From contig NC_088206.1 in NCBI RefSeq assembly GCF_037126465.1, positions 10,577,187 through 10,641,186 on the forward strand: 64,000 nucleotides of DNA, given 5' to 3'. Below, in pieces: positions 1 through 12,485 of this stretch. Under the pieces are notes generated by a model, which was not told the DNA's origin, searched no databases, and was given only the letters and a program-made list of their open reading frames with translations. A program made the position numbers and the translations under genes. Origin of the DNA: Ornithodoros turicata. Lineage: Eukaryota > Arthropoda > Arachnida > Ixodida > Argasidae. Positions within the stretch are counted from its first letter, which is position 1; each line of letters opens with the position of its first letter.

Positions 1-1013
1 ATAAAAAGTGAAGAAGGCGACTTGATAAATCTGTTTAATTAATCTGTTAAATCAGAGCAACCCCGTACTGCCAAGAAATCGTCGGTACAGTGCAGAACTT
101 TTGCCTTTTGCAAACTATTTTGCATTCCATCTCGTCACATGCACACAACTTTACAAGAGGATAAATGCCCCGGACCAATCAACTCTGTGCCGTGTTTGCT
201 CGAGATATGGAGCCGATCCATTGAAACCGTAAAATAAGGTTCATTATTCGCGCTGGAATCTCGTTGCTGGGATGTGTCAACATCGAGACATGTGAAACTG
301 GACTTGCACCAGAGACTCTTGTGCAGCTGACACGTAGTTCAGCAGCAACAAACACGGTGTCAAATGCCGTCTGTAAGGCAAACAATGAACTCATTCAAGG
401 CCGAGCACAAAAGAACGTTGAAGCCAGAAAGGAGAGTACACTAAAACAGAAATACGGGGATTCAGCACCCTTGACCACCCTTTACTTTCATTGAAAGTTT
501 ATGCGAGTATCTGTGGCACAGTGTGACACAGATAATAATCTCTTTAATACATCTACTTCTCATCAGAGTTATAAATTGCTTTCATTGTCCGCGTCGTTAA
601 TAGCATAGCAATGCATATAGCATCAAATGTTTTATCGAAATGTGCAATTTAAAGCAGTTATATGACTCAAGCATACAGGTGAGTATGGGTGCTGCGCGTG
701 TTATGCAGGCGGCAAATGGACATCATCCTCGATTATACTGCCCTTATTCCAGAATTTATGTAGAACATCATGCTTGGTTTTGAGTAGCAAACGTTCACAG
801 GCTTCAGGATGTCTGTTTTTATGGAGGAAAGGGGAAAATCTACCCAGGTAAGAGGGGCTCCAGTGATTGCATCCGCTCAGAAGCGAAGAGCGGCCGACGG
901 ACAGCTAGCGTGACGTCACGACGAGCGTGCACAGGCCTTATATCTAGATGGTGTTGACAAGAGTGCTCTTCAACAAGAACAACCCTTATGGATCCTACCG
1001 CACCCGGAAGTAC
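1..1013. other. no recognisable gene or element
   Basis: I see no coding region, RNA gene or clear repeat boundary here. Short open frames on both strands lack family motifs and are best taken as chance. The right part may hold a more degraded continuation of the LINE fragment that becomes readable at about 1014. Confidence 0.4.
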
Positions 1014-1822
1014 ACACAGAAATTCCTGGAATCACTAATAAATCAGAAACGGACGTCTCCGTGCTCAACACATGGCTCTCACATGGCACCTCATCCAGCG
1101 CTGCTGAACTACAAGGTTATTTCAAAGCACTATGCCACATCCAAAATCTCACCCGCAAACTTGGCTCATCTGTACAGATTCAAAGTCCTCCTTAGAAAGC
1201 CTCCTTAGAAGCCATCATCAAAAGAAGTGATTTGAATTATATGGCGTACAAAGTTCTCACCACCCTCAGCGATGCCATACGGTCATACGGTGGTATATCA
1301 GGGAATGAAGCAGCAGACAACACAGCCAAGGAAGCTCTAAGCAAGACCAAGCTCAGCGCCATACCTTTCTCGAAAGCCTGACTCAACAGTCTATCTAAGG
1401 AAAACGACACATCCAGAGAACTATGGAAGTCATCCCTCCGACCTACAGATTATCTCTCTTTCATCGATCCCAATTTCACAGCTATCGTCCCAAGAAGCCT
1501 GGAGAGACCTCTGCAAACAGTCATCCACAGAATTCGCCTAGGTCAGCTTTATTCACGGACAACACTCTACAGAATGAAACTCATATCAACTTCGTTATGC
1601 CGCACATGCAACACCCCGGAAGACACACTTGACATAATCATGCAGTGTCCATCTTACGAGCCTCACCGAAAACGACTTCAGGCTGTGCTCGATAAGCTTG
1701 ACTCTCGACCTTTCAGCTTCTGCAAACCATTTGGTTACTGGCGCTACAAACAGCAACAAGTGAAAGTAATCAGAGCCCTCTGCGCATTTTTAAAAGACAG
1801 CGGTATCGTCAACCGCTATTAA
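1014..1822 (+). pseudogene. LINE (non-LTR) RNase H and C-terminal end, broken
   Basis: One reading frame can be followed from about 1014 to the TAA at 1822, interrupted by in-frame stops (TAG near 1195 and TGA near 1380). It reads as the RNase H domain followed by the C-terminal tail of a LINE ORF2. Visible pieces are the glutamate segment SSAAELQGYFKAL, the third catalytic region GISGNEAADNTAKEAL (the usual GH..I.GNE.AD motif with the histidine lost and upstream residues deleted), and a Cys/His knuckle CRTCNTPEDTLDIIMQC. The second catalytic aspartate appears replaced (IQSPP at the expected VHSDS-type position). Family knowledge: RNase H removes the RNA strand during target-primed reverse transcription. 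The copy is 5'-truncated, lacks reverse transcriptase, and cannot be functional. Its 3' UTR continues at 1821-2173. Confidence 0.85.
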
Positions 1823-2173
1823 GCCGTTCTCTCGCTGATGTGAAAATGAGAGAATGAAGGAAACAGTGACGCTCATGGCAGAGCGTCGCACGTACAAGAC
1901 ACGTCTTCACACTACGCTGAAGCTTAGAAGAAATGGAGCTGCAGGTGCCCATCAGGGAGACCACATAGCTCCAGACACTATCCAAGCCGTTCTCTCGCTG
2001 ATGTGAAAATGAGAGAATGAAGGAAACAGTGACGCTCACGGCAGAGCGTCGCAGGTACAAGACACGTCTTCACACTACGCTGAAGCTTAAAAGAAATGGA
2101 GCTGCAGGTGCCCATCAGGGAGACACGATAGCTCCAGAAACTATCCAGGTAGATGAAGAAGAAGAAGAAGAAG
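1821..2173 (+). repeat. LINE 3' UTR with 163-bp tandem duplication and (GAA)n tail
   Basis: The block starting AAGCCGTTCTCTCGCTG at 1821 is repeated at 1984, giving a period of 163 bp, with only a few substitutions between copies. It directly follows the stop codon of the LINE fragment and ends in a GAA-rich tail at about 2151-2173. This reads as a 3' UTR duplicated in tandem, followed by the simple-repeat tail typical of some LINEs. Confidence 0.85.
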
Positions 2174-2179
2174 TACCAG

Positions 2180-2430
2180 GGATCTAGCGGTTTTAGTCAC
2201 TGGGATAACGCTAGGAGCATCGCGGTCGCTCGTCTTCGAGTTCCGTCGTCTCCTAACCCACGTGAACTTCGACGTGCGGGCCAATGAGGGCCCTCGCCAC
2301 CCTCGCAGTGCGGATGTGACAACACTGGATATAGTTGGGCAATCCGCTGCCCGGTGCCTTCGAGGCGAGGCGGCACGTGCCACATGTCGACACATTGCGC
2401 AGATAAATCTTACAGTACCATTACCACGTT
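2180..2430. repeat. interspersed repeat of unknown class
   Basis: The segment near 2372-2425 (GCGGCACGTGC, then ACATGTCG, then a TTAC..TACCATTACCA end) is repeated at about 20635-20705. The segment near 2180-2220 (ATCTAGCGGTTTTAG) resembles 25895-25935. No coding motif, tRNA boxes or terminal repeats are visible, so the class is unknown. Confidence 0.5.
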
Positions 2431-4836
2431 GACGCAAAGTACTTCTTGCGAAACGGTATATCTGAAATCAGCACCCCGTGGTTTCTCCCACCTCAAATCT
2501 CGAGGTGTTGCAAGATCATTTATTTCGAGTAAGAAACACGTGCAACATGTGACCCACCTTTAAATCCAATACTGAAACGATACTTGCGATCATCGATCAA
2601 GGAAATATGGGCTTCAGAACTACTGGCAGGAGATTTCAGACAACCGCGTCGCCAGCCATACATCAGCAAAGAGGAACACTAAATAAAACAACTAAGTGAA
2701 TGCACGTGCACATGTGGAGGAGCAACATCAAGAGCAACGTCACGCGTTTACGCACGTACACGGTTAGGCTTCTCACCGTATTGATCGGGTTTGTTGTTGA
2801 GATTACAGCCCCATGGGCGTGGAACAGGCGTCAGAATTATGCGCTCATCCATTACTTTATCTCACCCTGATGTAAACCATTATTGTTGACAAAGAGAAAA
2901 ATAGGCCGTTCTTGAACGCTGGCATAACCTGTGTGTCTATCAAGACTACACGACATGAAGGAGGGTCGATGCAACAGCGCTTATCGTGGTAACGTTTTGT
3001 TTAACGAGCCTGCGTAACAAAAATTGCACTGATATCTGTTATCTATTACTCGTCACATAGTACATGAATACATGTAATGTGTGTGTGTGCGTGTGTTGGT
3101 TACAGTTACGTGCAGTTATATGCGTACAGTTGGGTAATTATGAACAGATCGAATGCACAATTCAGGAGACTTTGCAATAGAATCAATGGAGGGGCGAACG
3201 AAATATCTCTAGATTCACTTGGAGCTGTCTGGTGAAACTACAACAGGAATAAATATCTTTGACAAATGTTTTTTTTTTCTTCTTCTTTTATGAAAGTAAT
3301 ATCTTATTGCAGTCTTTCACCATATACCATATATATCTCGTAAATGGGCAGAGCGATGCGGTTACGGCCTTGGTAACCGTTATTCGACCGTAAAGATGAT
3401 CCATAACTACAACATTCTTCGGACTTTACTGAACTCGACTCAATTCTTCGGTCGCCAAGAATTCGGCCGCCAAGAATTTTTTTGTTCCACAGCAAATAGC
3501 CTCACCGCGTTCAATAAAGTATGAGCTTTGAATGCATACTTTAACGTCCCTCCACAGTCAAAGGAGACAGCACATCCTTTCCAGCCCCTCGCGGGGACAC
3601 TCGCGTATAATAAAGGAAGCTTTCTGCATGCATTCCAGACGTGTTCTTTGAGAGATTGCGCTAACCAAATTCTCGGGCGAGAATCTTGAAGACGCTTACC
3701 GCTCTCGGAATTCGAAAGCGCATACTCGAGGGTGTTCTTATGCATGGCGGGAACTTCCTTTTTTCCTTATCTGGAAAGGTAGGGAAGTTGCCGGGGAAAC
3801 TATTCAACAAGGGCATCACAGGTGTATATATACGTACTACTTTGCTATTATTCGAGTTCCATGAAATACGCGGTAAGATACCTTTTCTATGTTGCCTTCT
3901 TTTTAAGGAAGGATGACAGATATGAGCTTTAAGGACGCATTTTTGAGAGCATGGTTATGTGAATAATGTGCGTAAGAGGCACTAAAGTTATTCCGATGCA
4001 GAAGCACTGCCTGAGTATCTAATACGGGGACAGTTAAGGCCTTACGATGCGTATGCCGTAAACACAAGTGGCGCTGAGGAAACGCCAGAGGGCGGCGATA
4101 AAGTCATCGGGGAGGAACAGAAATGCAAAATCAACGGAATTCCCAAAACTCTGTAACCTCCAAGATGCCTAATCTCGAAGGCAGAAAGAAATGGGATACT
4201 CTCGACAAAAGACACCATATCGCACATGCACACTGTCCGTCTTTCCGGCGAGACCAAACTTCGCTTTGCAATATTTCGCGATCAGCTCCAACACTATTAA
4301 CATATCGGAAGGAAATGGCTACATCGACGTAAGTGGAAGCAGCGTTTATCAGTACAAGAGAACATGGTTGGACAGCAAAGCTAAAAGTTACCGGAAGTAA
4401 CTTGACAAGGCTCTGGCGCCCAAAGTTTCAGCAGCCTATATCATGTCATATATTATACACACAAACTAAAAATAACAATCACTATTTATATCAAGCGTGG
4501 GAAATAAATAACAATGTGCAATAACTGGTGATGGTGAAAAATAACATTTCTATTTCTTAACAAAGAAAGTTCGAAGATCATTTTTAGTACGCAGCAGCAC
4601 TATTGTTGAGTTGTTCATTGAGAAACTGCGGCAAATTATGACGAAGTGATTGATTCGCGTAATTTGTACGAAAGAACGGAATCTTCCATTTATAGTTACC
4701 ACGGAGGTAGATAGTACGACTGAATTCTTCTAATTCTGAAGTAGTTTTTAGGAAGTGTTGATATGTAACATTACCAAATTGGTATGCAGAGCGTAACTTA
4801 TAGGTATATACATATTATTTACCTTCATTATGCCAA
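2431..4836. other. no recognisable gene or element
   Basis: About 2.4 kb without family motifs on either strand. It holds a short TG run near 3078-3096 and a T-tract near 3269. The short open frames look like chance. Confidence 0.4.
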
Positions 4837-5092
4837 GAGTCTCGCCTTATGATCCCGAGATCGCGGGTTCGAACCCGGCCGAGGACGCAGGCAACTTGGT
4901 GGCAGGGTACAAGTTGCTTAGACACGCTGTCTTCCGCGAGGGACGTTAAATACGGGGCGCCGTGCGGTGAGCTTTCATCGCACGTTAAAGAACCCTCAGG
5001 TGGGCAAAAGCAATCCACAGACCGACCGCTGTGGCGTCGCTAATGATCTCAGTTGTCTCGCGACGTAAACCCCCAATTATCAACTATTATTA
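4837..5092 (+). repeat. tRNA-derived SINE
   Basis: The left part carries a perfect pol III B box, GGGTTCGAACCC at 4865-4876, preceded by an anticodon-arm-like CTCGCCTTATGATCCCGAG. The tRNA-unrelated body follows and ends in TCTCGCGACGTAAACCCCCAATTATCA. The A box is degraded. A truncated 3' end of the same family is seen at 57806-57846. Tick genomes carry tRNA-derived SINEs (Ruka is the described example); I cannot tell from memory whether this is that family. Confidence 0.8.
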
Positions 5093-5686
5093 GTTAACCG
5101 CTGGCTTTGATGAGTTAAAAAACATGGGAGTTAACAAAGCAGCAGCTACACAGGGGGGAATCGGAAACTAGACCCTAAAGTATCAGCAACATGCGTTGTG
5201 AGTGTTGCAAACACCAGAAAGCAACCTCATGTTAATAATTGGCCTTAGCTGTCTCTACTTGACAGCGCTCGACAGTACACGAGCTTCACCTTGCTTCCGC
5301 CCCTCCTTACGAACCTAACGTTGTGCCGTCTGCACAGGGTATAAGCATATGGGATGTTCCCTCGCTTCTGTCACATTGGATGTTGCTTTTGGCATGGCTG
5401 GCATAGCACGGCTAAACATAGCTTGACGCATTCTGTGACAATGCGCTGAACTCAAAAGCAACTAGATTGGCCTCGGGGTGCTTCAGGGCTTTTCCGTGTG
5501 AACCTAGTATATTCACATACAGGGCATACGACTATATGCGTAAATTCAGGGCGAAACTTCAGTGCTTTAGAGGTTACTGTTCAAACAATCTGTTGAATAA
5601 CCTATTGAATATTGTTCAAATAACCCGTTGACGAACTTTATCTATGTACTAGTACAGGGCAAGGGCAGCACCGTGGCAGCCGCATT

Positions 5687-6715
5687 GGGGGGGGGGGGGG
5701 GGGGGGGGGCAAATTTATTGGCAGAAAAAAAAAAGAAAAGAGGAAAGGGGAAAGGTGAGCCATGCAGCACGCCGGCTTGCTATTTCCTAAAAAAAGGAAA
5801 AAAATAAACAAGAGAAAAGGAAATAACAGAAAGATTAATAAATAAATAAAGAAAAACAAGAAAAATTGAAAACGACACTCGGCTCACAGGGAGCCCAGGA
5901 GGCCCGTGTCACGCAGAAAGCGGAGCATCGCTTTTGTGACTCTCCACTGGTTAGCTCGCTGCACAGGGCCAAGGAGTGTTGCGAGAGAAACGTCTGTCCG
6001 TCCGTCCGTGCACCCTAGCTCTGAGAGGAGTTGCAAGAGCATGGCCCGGTGATGGTGGTGACGCTGGCAGTGGAGGAGCTGATGAGAGATATCGTCTTCT
6101 ACGGCGCAGCAGGGGCAAGTGGGAGATGAGACGCGGCCCAGTTTGAACAGGAGTGAGCGGGTGAGGGCAACGTTCAGCCGAAGACGATGTAGAAGGGACT
6201 CCTCCTCGCGGGTACAGCGGCAGCCGATCACAAACTCCAGTGAGGGGTCGATGGACTGCAGGAACGCATTAGGTCGGATAGCGTCTACAACAAACTGGCG
6301 GGTGCTGTCGCCGCAGAGACGCCGTATAAGCAAGCGACACGCAGACACCGGAAGCGGAAGTAGGGACACCGGCGTGGCCGCACCAAGCGCGTCGCGTCTC
6401 GCAGCCGCGTCAGCACAGGTGTTTCCATGTAGCCATGCATGCCCGGGTACCCGGGTACACCGAAGGCAGATACGGTGGCTGACCGAGGAGAGTTGGGCGT
6501 ACTCCTGAAGTACCATGGTACGCAGATCACTCACGACGCTCGGGTGGTATGTTGACAGGAGCGCCAAAGACGCCTTGCAGTCTGTGACGACGACCCACGC
6601 ATCAGGCACAGATTCAGCGATATGCCGCAGAGCGGCAAGCAGTCCGAGCAGCTCCACATCCGTGGAGGACACTGTGTGTAGGGAAGTCGGAGGGCGAGGT
6701 CATGGGTTCCGATCG
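5687..6715 (-). pseudogene. LINE RNase H and C-terminal end plus 3' UTR
   Basis: On the minus strand an open frame of 262 codons ends at 5884 and can be extended upstream to about 6715, where it meets a stop. It shows RNase H residues in order: glutamate in SSTDVELLGLLAAL, aspartate in VVVTDCKASL, and the last aspartate in GHAWLHGNTCADAA. The LINE tail follows, with HRLRLNVALTRSLLF, the Cys/His knuckle CPCCAVEDDISHQLLHC, and the ending LRFLRDTGLLGSL. The first RNase H aspartate and all of the reverse transcriptase are missing, so this is a 5'-truncated copy. The 3' UTR (5883 down to 5687) is T-rich in sense, carries the family block AAATAGCAAGCCGGCG, then AATAAATTTG and a C-tract of about 23 bases (G-tract on the plus strand). 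RNase H is the best preserved piece of LINE coding in the window. Confidence 0.9.
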
Positions 6716-6913
6716 ACAATATCAATTATCATCTCCAAAGGTCATAGAAGAAGGTACCTCGCCGATATGGTGAAGTTCCTGTCCCATCTACAATAGTGCC
6801 AAGATGTCCCATAAGGGACCCTCATGAGAAAAGTGGATCCAGATTTATCCTTCAACTTGCACAGTAGGGTGTCTCACAACTTTTCGTCCGTGATACACGG
6901 GCTTCCCTCTCAG

Positions 6914-7153
6914 CCTTTCACTGTTTACAAAGAGAAAGAAGGCACAACCGGAAGTTGTCTAGGGTTCCCAGAGCCAGCGGCTATGTGTGGCGCCACGCCG
7001 TGTCACTCATTTCAGTTAAACCCTTTCCCTATTTAGAAGCAGTGAAAGGGTTTAACTCAAATGAATGACAGGGCGTGGCGTCACGTGCAGCCGCTGACGC
7101 TGGGAACCCTAGACAACTTCCGGTTGTGCCTCCTGTTTGTAAACAGTGAAAGG
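6914..7153. repeat. foldback (inverted repeat), 240 bp
   Basis: Arms of about 115 bp read as reverse complements around a centre near 7036. CCTTTCACTGTTTACAA on the left matches TTGTAAACAGTGAAAGG on the right, and CAACCGGAAGTTGTCTAGGG is shared. No target duplication is evident. The arms differ by scattered substitutions and small indels, so it is an old palindrome rather than a recent artefact. Confidence 0.85.
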
Positions 7154-8537
7154 GTGATTGACACACATCGCTGCCGCTCCGATCACACAGGCAACAGTTA
7201 TAGGAGCCTGGACCAGCATCCTGCAATATCGCCGCGCCCTGCAGATTTTTCTGGATTTCCTGCAGGACACCGCGGTCTCCTTTATGTCCTTTAGTGCGCA
7301 TCTCCTCTCTCTTCTACCTTTCTGCCTCCTCTCTCTACGCCTGCCCCTTCTGTGTCTCTCGTGTCTTCCTTCACTTACGGAGGTCTTTATGTGTCACCGA
7401 AGATGCTGATGCAGTTTTACTACCGTCTGTCATCCATGGTCACCCCACTGTCATGTTATGTCTCATACAGTCCCGTCGGTAGTGGGCCACAACTCACGCG
7501 ACGAATTGCCCCATTCATCATCATCATTATTATATCTGTTGTTGTTGTTGTTGTTCTTGTGCATGCAAGACGTAGTATGCAAAACGGATGGAACACGCAT
7601 GCCACCAGTGTTGCTAACATCTGAATCATAAAGCTTGGAAGAAGTGCGACTGTTACATCCGTGATCGATCGTTTCTATCTTTTCTTTCAAGTGTAGGAGA
7701 AGGGATAATTAACCGTACTAATAGCTGAGAATTAATAGCTGTAAGTAATAACTATTTAATAACTGTACCAACAGATATGACCTCGCTATCCAAACGAAAC
7801 TGCTCCTGGAAGTTGTTCATTTTGCTGCCGTGGATTGATTACCCGCGACGAAGCAAGCGCTCAGAATGGTTTATTGGGAAACCTTATCATCTCGCTGCCT
7901 TTCTCTGTCCTAGCTCGAGACCAAAGAGGATCGATAACTTTCGATCCTATCGGTTTAGCAGCAGCATAGGCCTATATAAAATAAAGTACATGCCAACCGT
8001 TCACGTGGTGAATGTATGGAATTGAAACACCGACAGAAAGTCAGAGCAGAATGAGTAAAAAGTACGTCCACAGAAAATCAGCCTACACTGAAGTTTAACG
8101 AATTTTGACGACGGGACTGTCAGTTTTAATCAAGAAATTAAGTGAAAAGATCTGAAGCGTGCTACAGCGCACCTGCTCGCGAAGAAATGTTCACTTGAAA
8201 GGGAACATACGAGTGTGAAATGATATGCCATACCGTAGAAACAATAAGTCGACAACTAAACAACAATGAATACAAATACAATAATAATACTGACGATAGA
8301 AAACACGTATCTGCCCACCACGTGAAAGAGCAGCAGCAAAACACTCTCATTACAGAGAAGTGTCGTGATAGTGGCCCCAGTAGTAGTCACGCTACCGTGT
8401 CCAGTGCTTTTCGCGGTAGCGGAGAATATAAGCTCGCTACATTTGCAATGAACTTCTTTCCTAGTCATGTCGCTGCCTGGTGACTCTTCGGCGAACCAGT
8501 GTTGTCGCGCATCAAAACAAACTCAAGTGCGTAGCAC

Positions 8538-9321
8538 CGGACTTGCGCGTATCTTGAGTACGTACTCAAAATACAGTATTTTAAATACTTTTTCCGGTCT
8601 TTCGGTACTCTACTCAATACTTTTTGCGACACGTATTTTTAATGTATTTAAAATACTTTTTTTTTATTTGCTACTCGGTACTCAAAACTATTTTCCTTCC
8701 TCGCCAGCACACTTCCCGCCATGCCGAGATTTTGAGCTCACTGGAATTTTAAACCCCTTCTTTTCTTTTCTTTTTTTCGGGAATTCGCTAATGTGTCATT
8801 TATCCTCTTGTACAGTAGGCTGGTCCCACGCTTGGCCTTTCTTGTCAACAGCCAACTTCGTCAGAAAACCGTTCCTATTCATATTGCCAGGTGAATCACC
8901 AGGGGATTAGGTACGAGAGAATCCCGGCATCTATTTCCTTGGTCACCAAAGCAATAAACAAGTGCCAGAGGTGGAACGACCCGAAGTTTTGGGTGTGAAC
9001 ATATCAACAAAGTTTACTTGGGTTCACCAAAGTTCACCAAACATTACTTGACACCAAGACGTTGCAAATGAAAGATATCCTTAAGCATGACTGATGAAGT
9101 TTATTCCTTTCATTTGTAAGGCCACGTTCAGAATACGCGGTTCACTTACTGCTAATACTAAAGTACTTTAAAGAACATTTTAAATACTTCTTAGAATATT
9201 TAGTACTCTACTCAAATTACTTTCCGTTTTGAGTATTTTGTACTCTATTTTAAGTACTTTTTACGTAGAGTATTTAGTATTTTATTTTAAATACTTTTGC
9301 GCAGTACTTTGTACAAGTCTG
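8538..9321. mobile_element. hAT-like non-autonomous element, TACTC..AATACTT family
   Basis: Two terminal arrays rich in TACTCAAAATAC / TATTTAAAATACT words (8550-8690 and 9165-9310) bracket about 450 bp of unrelated core. The outer ends are CGGACTTG on the left and CAAGTCTG on the right, reverse complements except one base. The same end sequence and subterminal words occur in the better defined element at 14230-14979. An 8-bp target duplication is not convincing here. No transposase is visible. Confidence 0.65.
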
Positions 9322-10054
9322 CCGGTAGCGCACAATGATGCGACCGATGTTCGAGCTCCGCCGGCGGGCTGCCGAGGTGTCGCCTCTCCTGCGCATGCGT
9401 CGTACTCAGAGAGAGCGGAATCTGATGCGAAAACGCAATCTGTATAGAGAGCAGAGAGAATGTTTCGCGACGCCTTCAAGGTCACGCGCATGCGTATAGT
9501 CAACTATGAAAGGGGGCGCTTAGTAGCAGTAAATAGCATTTCCGTTCCAAATTCGCCTAGCGGCTATTTTCTCTTTTAGCGCTGCTTTCCGTAAAATGTG
9601 AAACGTGAAACAGAAAGAGCAAATAAACCTTAACCAGGATTAAAAGTATTTTTATATTCCCCTTTATTTACTTGATACTCAGCAATATGCCATATATGCT
9701 TCGGCGGTGCTTGTGATGTTTGGTTGCCTCGCTGACGTCATTATCCTCAAGTCGCTGTTCAAGCTCTCAACTTGTGCGAAAATGAAGATAAAGGTGGGTA
9801 AACGGTAATGACCAAGATAAAGAGAACCGGGATGAAGCCCTCGGTTTGGACTACTTAAGGTCTGTTCACACGCGTCTCAGCATTTAAGCTTTTAATTGCC
9901 CTTGCTTGCTTCATTCCTAGTCCCAGCTTGGCAAGCAATACACTTAAGAGTCATTACGCACGCTTGTGAAGATTTTTTTTTTTTTTTTTTCCTTTTCATA
10001 TGACGGTAGAACTTGTATATATGTATATATATTTCTTTTCCGCTCCGTTCCGTG

Positions 10055-10148
10055 AACCTTTTTGGAATGGGGTAGGGTCCTGCACTCAACGCAGGGAAAC
10101 ATCCCACATCATCATCATCATCCATTCATCTATGTTGTTGTTGTTTTC
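10055..10148 (+). mobile_element. LINE 3' end with (TTG)n tail
   Basis: This is the terminal part of a LINE 3' UTR: CTGCACTCAACGCAGGGAAAC, CATCCCACATCATCATC, CCATTCATCTATG, then TTG repeats. A minus-strand relative lies at 33108-33178, and the same ending closes the minus-strand LINE at 28261-28615. No coding part is attached here; it is severely 5'-truncated. Confidence 0.7.
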
Positions 10149-10198
10149 CGCTCCGTTACAACGTTGGAGTCCTAGCTTATCTGTTCCTGTTTAGCTTA

Positions 10199-10514
10199 TC
10201 TGGAATGCTTGCGACAGTGGTGTAATCGGAACAGATCCGTGAAGTATGGGCGGGTTGCTCTGATGAACTTCGTTTCAGACTATTCAGACAATGTAAATTG
10301 TGTAAGTAATCAGAACCAAATTTCCAGTCCAATTTTGCCTGGTATGCTTATACGTACGAATGGTAGAATGTATATATATTTAGCACTTTGACATACTTGT
10401 AACGATACCTTGTACGTAGAACATTTACATCGTTATAGTGTTAGTGAAAAGCAAAGTGTAATTTGGGCAGTTGCTTGTGCAATTAGATCATTATGTTAAT
10501 AAAATATTCTGAAC
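10199..10514 (+). pseudogene. 3' end of a LINE of the zf-RVT-like type
   Basis: The sequence closely matches, in opposite orientation, the 3' half of the fragment at 30773-31445. The coding remnant reads RQWCNRN..SVKYGRVALMNFV on the plus strand, against RQWSNR..VKYGRVALRNLVF in the other copy. The 3' UTR is collinear and both copies finish in AATAAAATATTCTGAAC, which contains a polyadenylation signal. Only the last few dozen codons are present, so it is a strongly truncated copy. Confidence 0.75.
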
Positions 10515-10947
10515 AGCTTATCTGTGAGGTGCAAAAGTTGCTAAGTGAGCAACTGACTCCGTCCTGAACCTGTTGATGAGCAGCCCAGTCTTCCTGTTCA
10601 AGGAGACAGTTGGAACGGGACGCCTTGCCTTGTTTTTCTTTTTCTCTGTGGGACGAAGGGTGATTCATTCTGAGGCTCACGCCACTGATTGATTGCGAGC
10701 GAGGCGCTTTGTGGTAGACTTGTCGGTAGAGGTGCGTAAGAGCATTAAGGTCTGCGTGAAGGGTAATGGAACCCCCTTGTTGTGAGAAAAGTGCCGGGAG
10801 GACTATTGCTGTTTTCAGACCTGCTCCCTGCAGCGTTTATTTGCTCGAAGCAACGGAAAAGTGATGTCGTGTGGACGAGCGGTGTGTCTGCCCCGACTGG
10901 CGGCGCGTTGTTCTCGAGAGAGATCGAAGGAAGGGCCCGTTAGCATA

Positions 10948-11537
10948 CAGTGAACCCTCGTTAATATGACCCCCGTTAATCTGACATACTCGCTTTATGA
11001 CCGTTTTTCTCTGGAACCGTTTCGCCGGCATGTAAATCCCCCTCGTTAATACGACAATCCGTTTATCGGACAATGACCAAGATTTTTGTCACAAGTAGGG
11101 TCAAACACAGGCATTATATTCCCGCTATTATGACCACGTCACGTGACCCTCAGAGCAGCCCCGGGAGAGGCTATCTCGTACCTCGCTCAGAGGGCAACAC
11201 GTGTTAAAGTCAAGGGTTACGTGAGGCCGACAACGGCAAGCCCCATCATCACCACCACCACCGGGTTGCCTCGTTATTTTTTGAGCAGATAAAGGTAGAT
11301 AACGTGTCCGCAGTTGATGGTGCTATTGTCCATTTAGAAAAATTTATGACCGAAGATTGTTTGACCTAGTCATTGTTAACAGATTTTTCAGAAAATAAAT
11401 CATAATTACGTCGACTTTTGTTGTACGTAGCGATGTGTGTCCGGTCTGCGGAGAGTGCGTTTCTCGTTAATATGACAATTCGCTCTATGACCAAAATCCG
11501 CGGGAACGGCAGTGGTCATATTAACGAGGGTTCACTG
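10948..11537. mobile_element. pogo/Tigger-like MITE
   Basis: Terminal inverted repeats begin CAGTGAACCCTCGTTAATATG at 10948 and end with the reverse complement at 11537, each flanked by the dinucleotide TA. Internal sub-terminal copies of CGTTAATATGAC and CTATGACC recur near both ends. The CAGTGAACCCTCG end and TA target are typical of pogo/Tigger elements of the Tc1/mariner superfamily. The 590-bp interior lacks a transposase ORF. It carries a short SINE-tail-like segment (GTGAGGCCGACAACGGCAAG at about 11220-11240). Confidence 0.85.
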
Positions 11538-11605
11538 TATTATCTTACTAGCGGATGGCCTTACCGGAACCATTGAGGGTCATTGGCGTTCAAGCTTGAA
11601 GCTTC

Positions 11606-11941
11606 CTACGCTGGAGGTCGGCCATGTGGATAAGCTCCCTCCACGAGCTGGCGTTCAGATGCGCAAATGAGCTGCACAGCTTGCTCGAGCGTGTGTTTTG
11701 CACCGGCTGTGTCCGAGCAGTCCATTATAACATGTTCCTTCGGGGGTTCATAAGGGGCGTTCATGAACGAGAGTACGGCCCAGTTTGAGGAAGGAACGCC
11801 TCGGCCCTGGAGAAGCCGCCCGACGCACAGAGTGGTTTTGCCAATCCGTTTTTGTTCGACTGTACAGAATTTAAGACTGAACAGACTGAACGAATTTGCT
11901 GGATTGCTGGAAGCCAATGATACAGTTCTAGTCACTTCCAC
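11606..11941 (-). pseudogene. probable LINE C-terminal fragment
   Basis: A 111-codon minus-strand frame reads RIGKTTLCVGRLLQGRG, then PPKEHVIMDCSDTAGA. This has the rhythm of the region after RNase H in LINE ORF2 proteins (RIG.T...RL......C..C....E.EHVL..C...A.AR), but the cysteines of the knuckle other than the last are not in place. I infer an old LINE end of a different family from the others in this window. It has no visible 3' UTR signature, and a chance frame remains possible. Confidence 0.4.
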
Positions 11942-12440
11942 ATCCGCCTGCCTTTTAAAGAAGCAAAAGTGGTGCCTCTACAAGTCTCTTGGTACTCCGG
12001 GTAGGGACTCGTTGTGAACCTTGTGACCATCTCCAGCAGCAAGGTTCTGCGGGGTACCCACAATAAAGAAGTGGACATGAGGTGCGAGCCCATGTTCGAG
12101 AGCCTCTGCTGTTAAACACAGTCTGGTCTTGCAAAGGCTCTTTAAAGATCCATGATGTGCAAGTGTCTTCTTCCATTTATGATCCGCTTACCAGCATCAA
12201 GGAAGAAGGTTTGTCACCGTTAGCAATGCAGAGTGCCGCAATGGCACACCAGCAACAATTATGCCGGAGCGCTACCCACATAATTGTCGAGGATTACACG
12301 AGATCAGATATTAGTATGATCACAAGAGAATGCATCATATCAAGCACCATGCAAATACGGTGTATGTCAGCTGCGTCAGTTTCATCCAAGCATGGCTTAT
12401 ATAGGAGCGTGTGAGGCACCTCGAACGTGTCAGTGGCGCC

Positions 12441-12485
<45 letters not shown>

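Noticed and set aside
1823..2060. Possible hammerhead ribozyme (CGCTGATGTGAAAATG)
   Set aside because: The invariant CUGANGA block is broken (CTGATGT) and no stem II or GAAA spacing fits.
5638..5859. Minus-strand frame rich in Phe, Leu and Pro
   Set aside because: It is the T-rich 3' UTR and C-tract of a LINE read as protein.
7500..7560. CATCATCATC followed by (TTG)n, like the LINE 3' ends at 10055 and 33108
   Set aside because: The upstream UTR blocks (CGCAGGGAAAC, GTGGGATG) are missing, so it may be an independent simple repeat.
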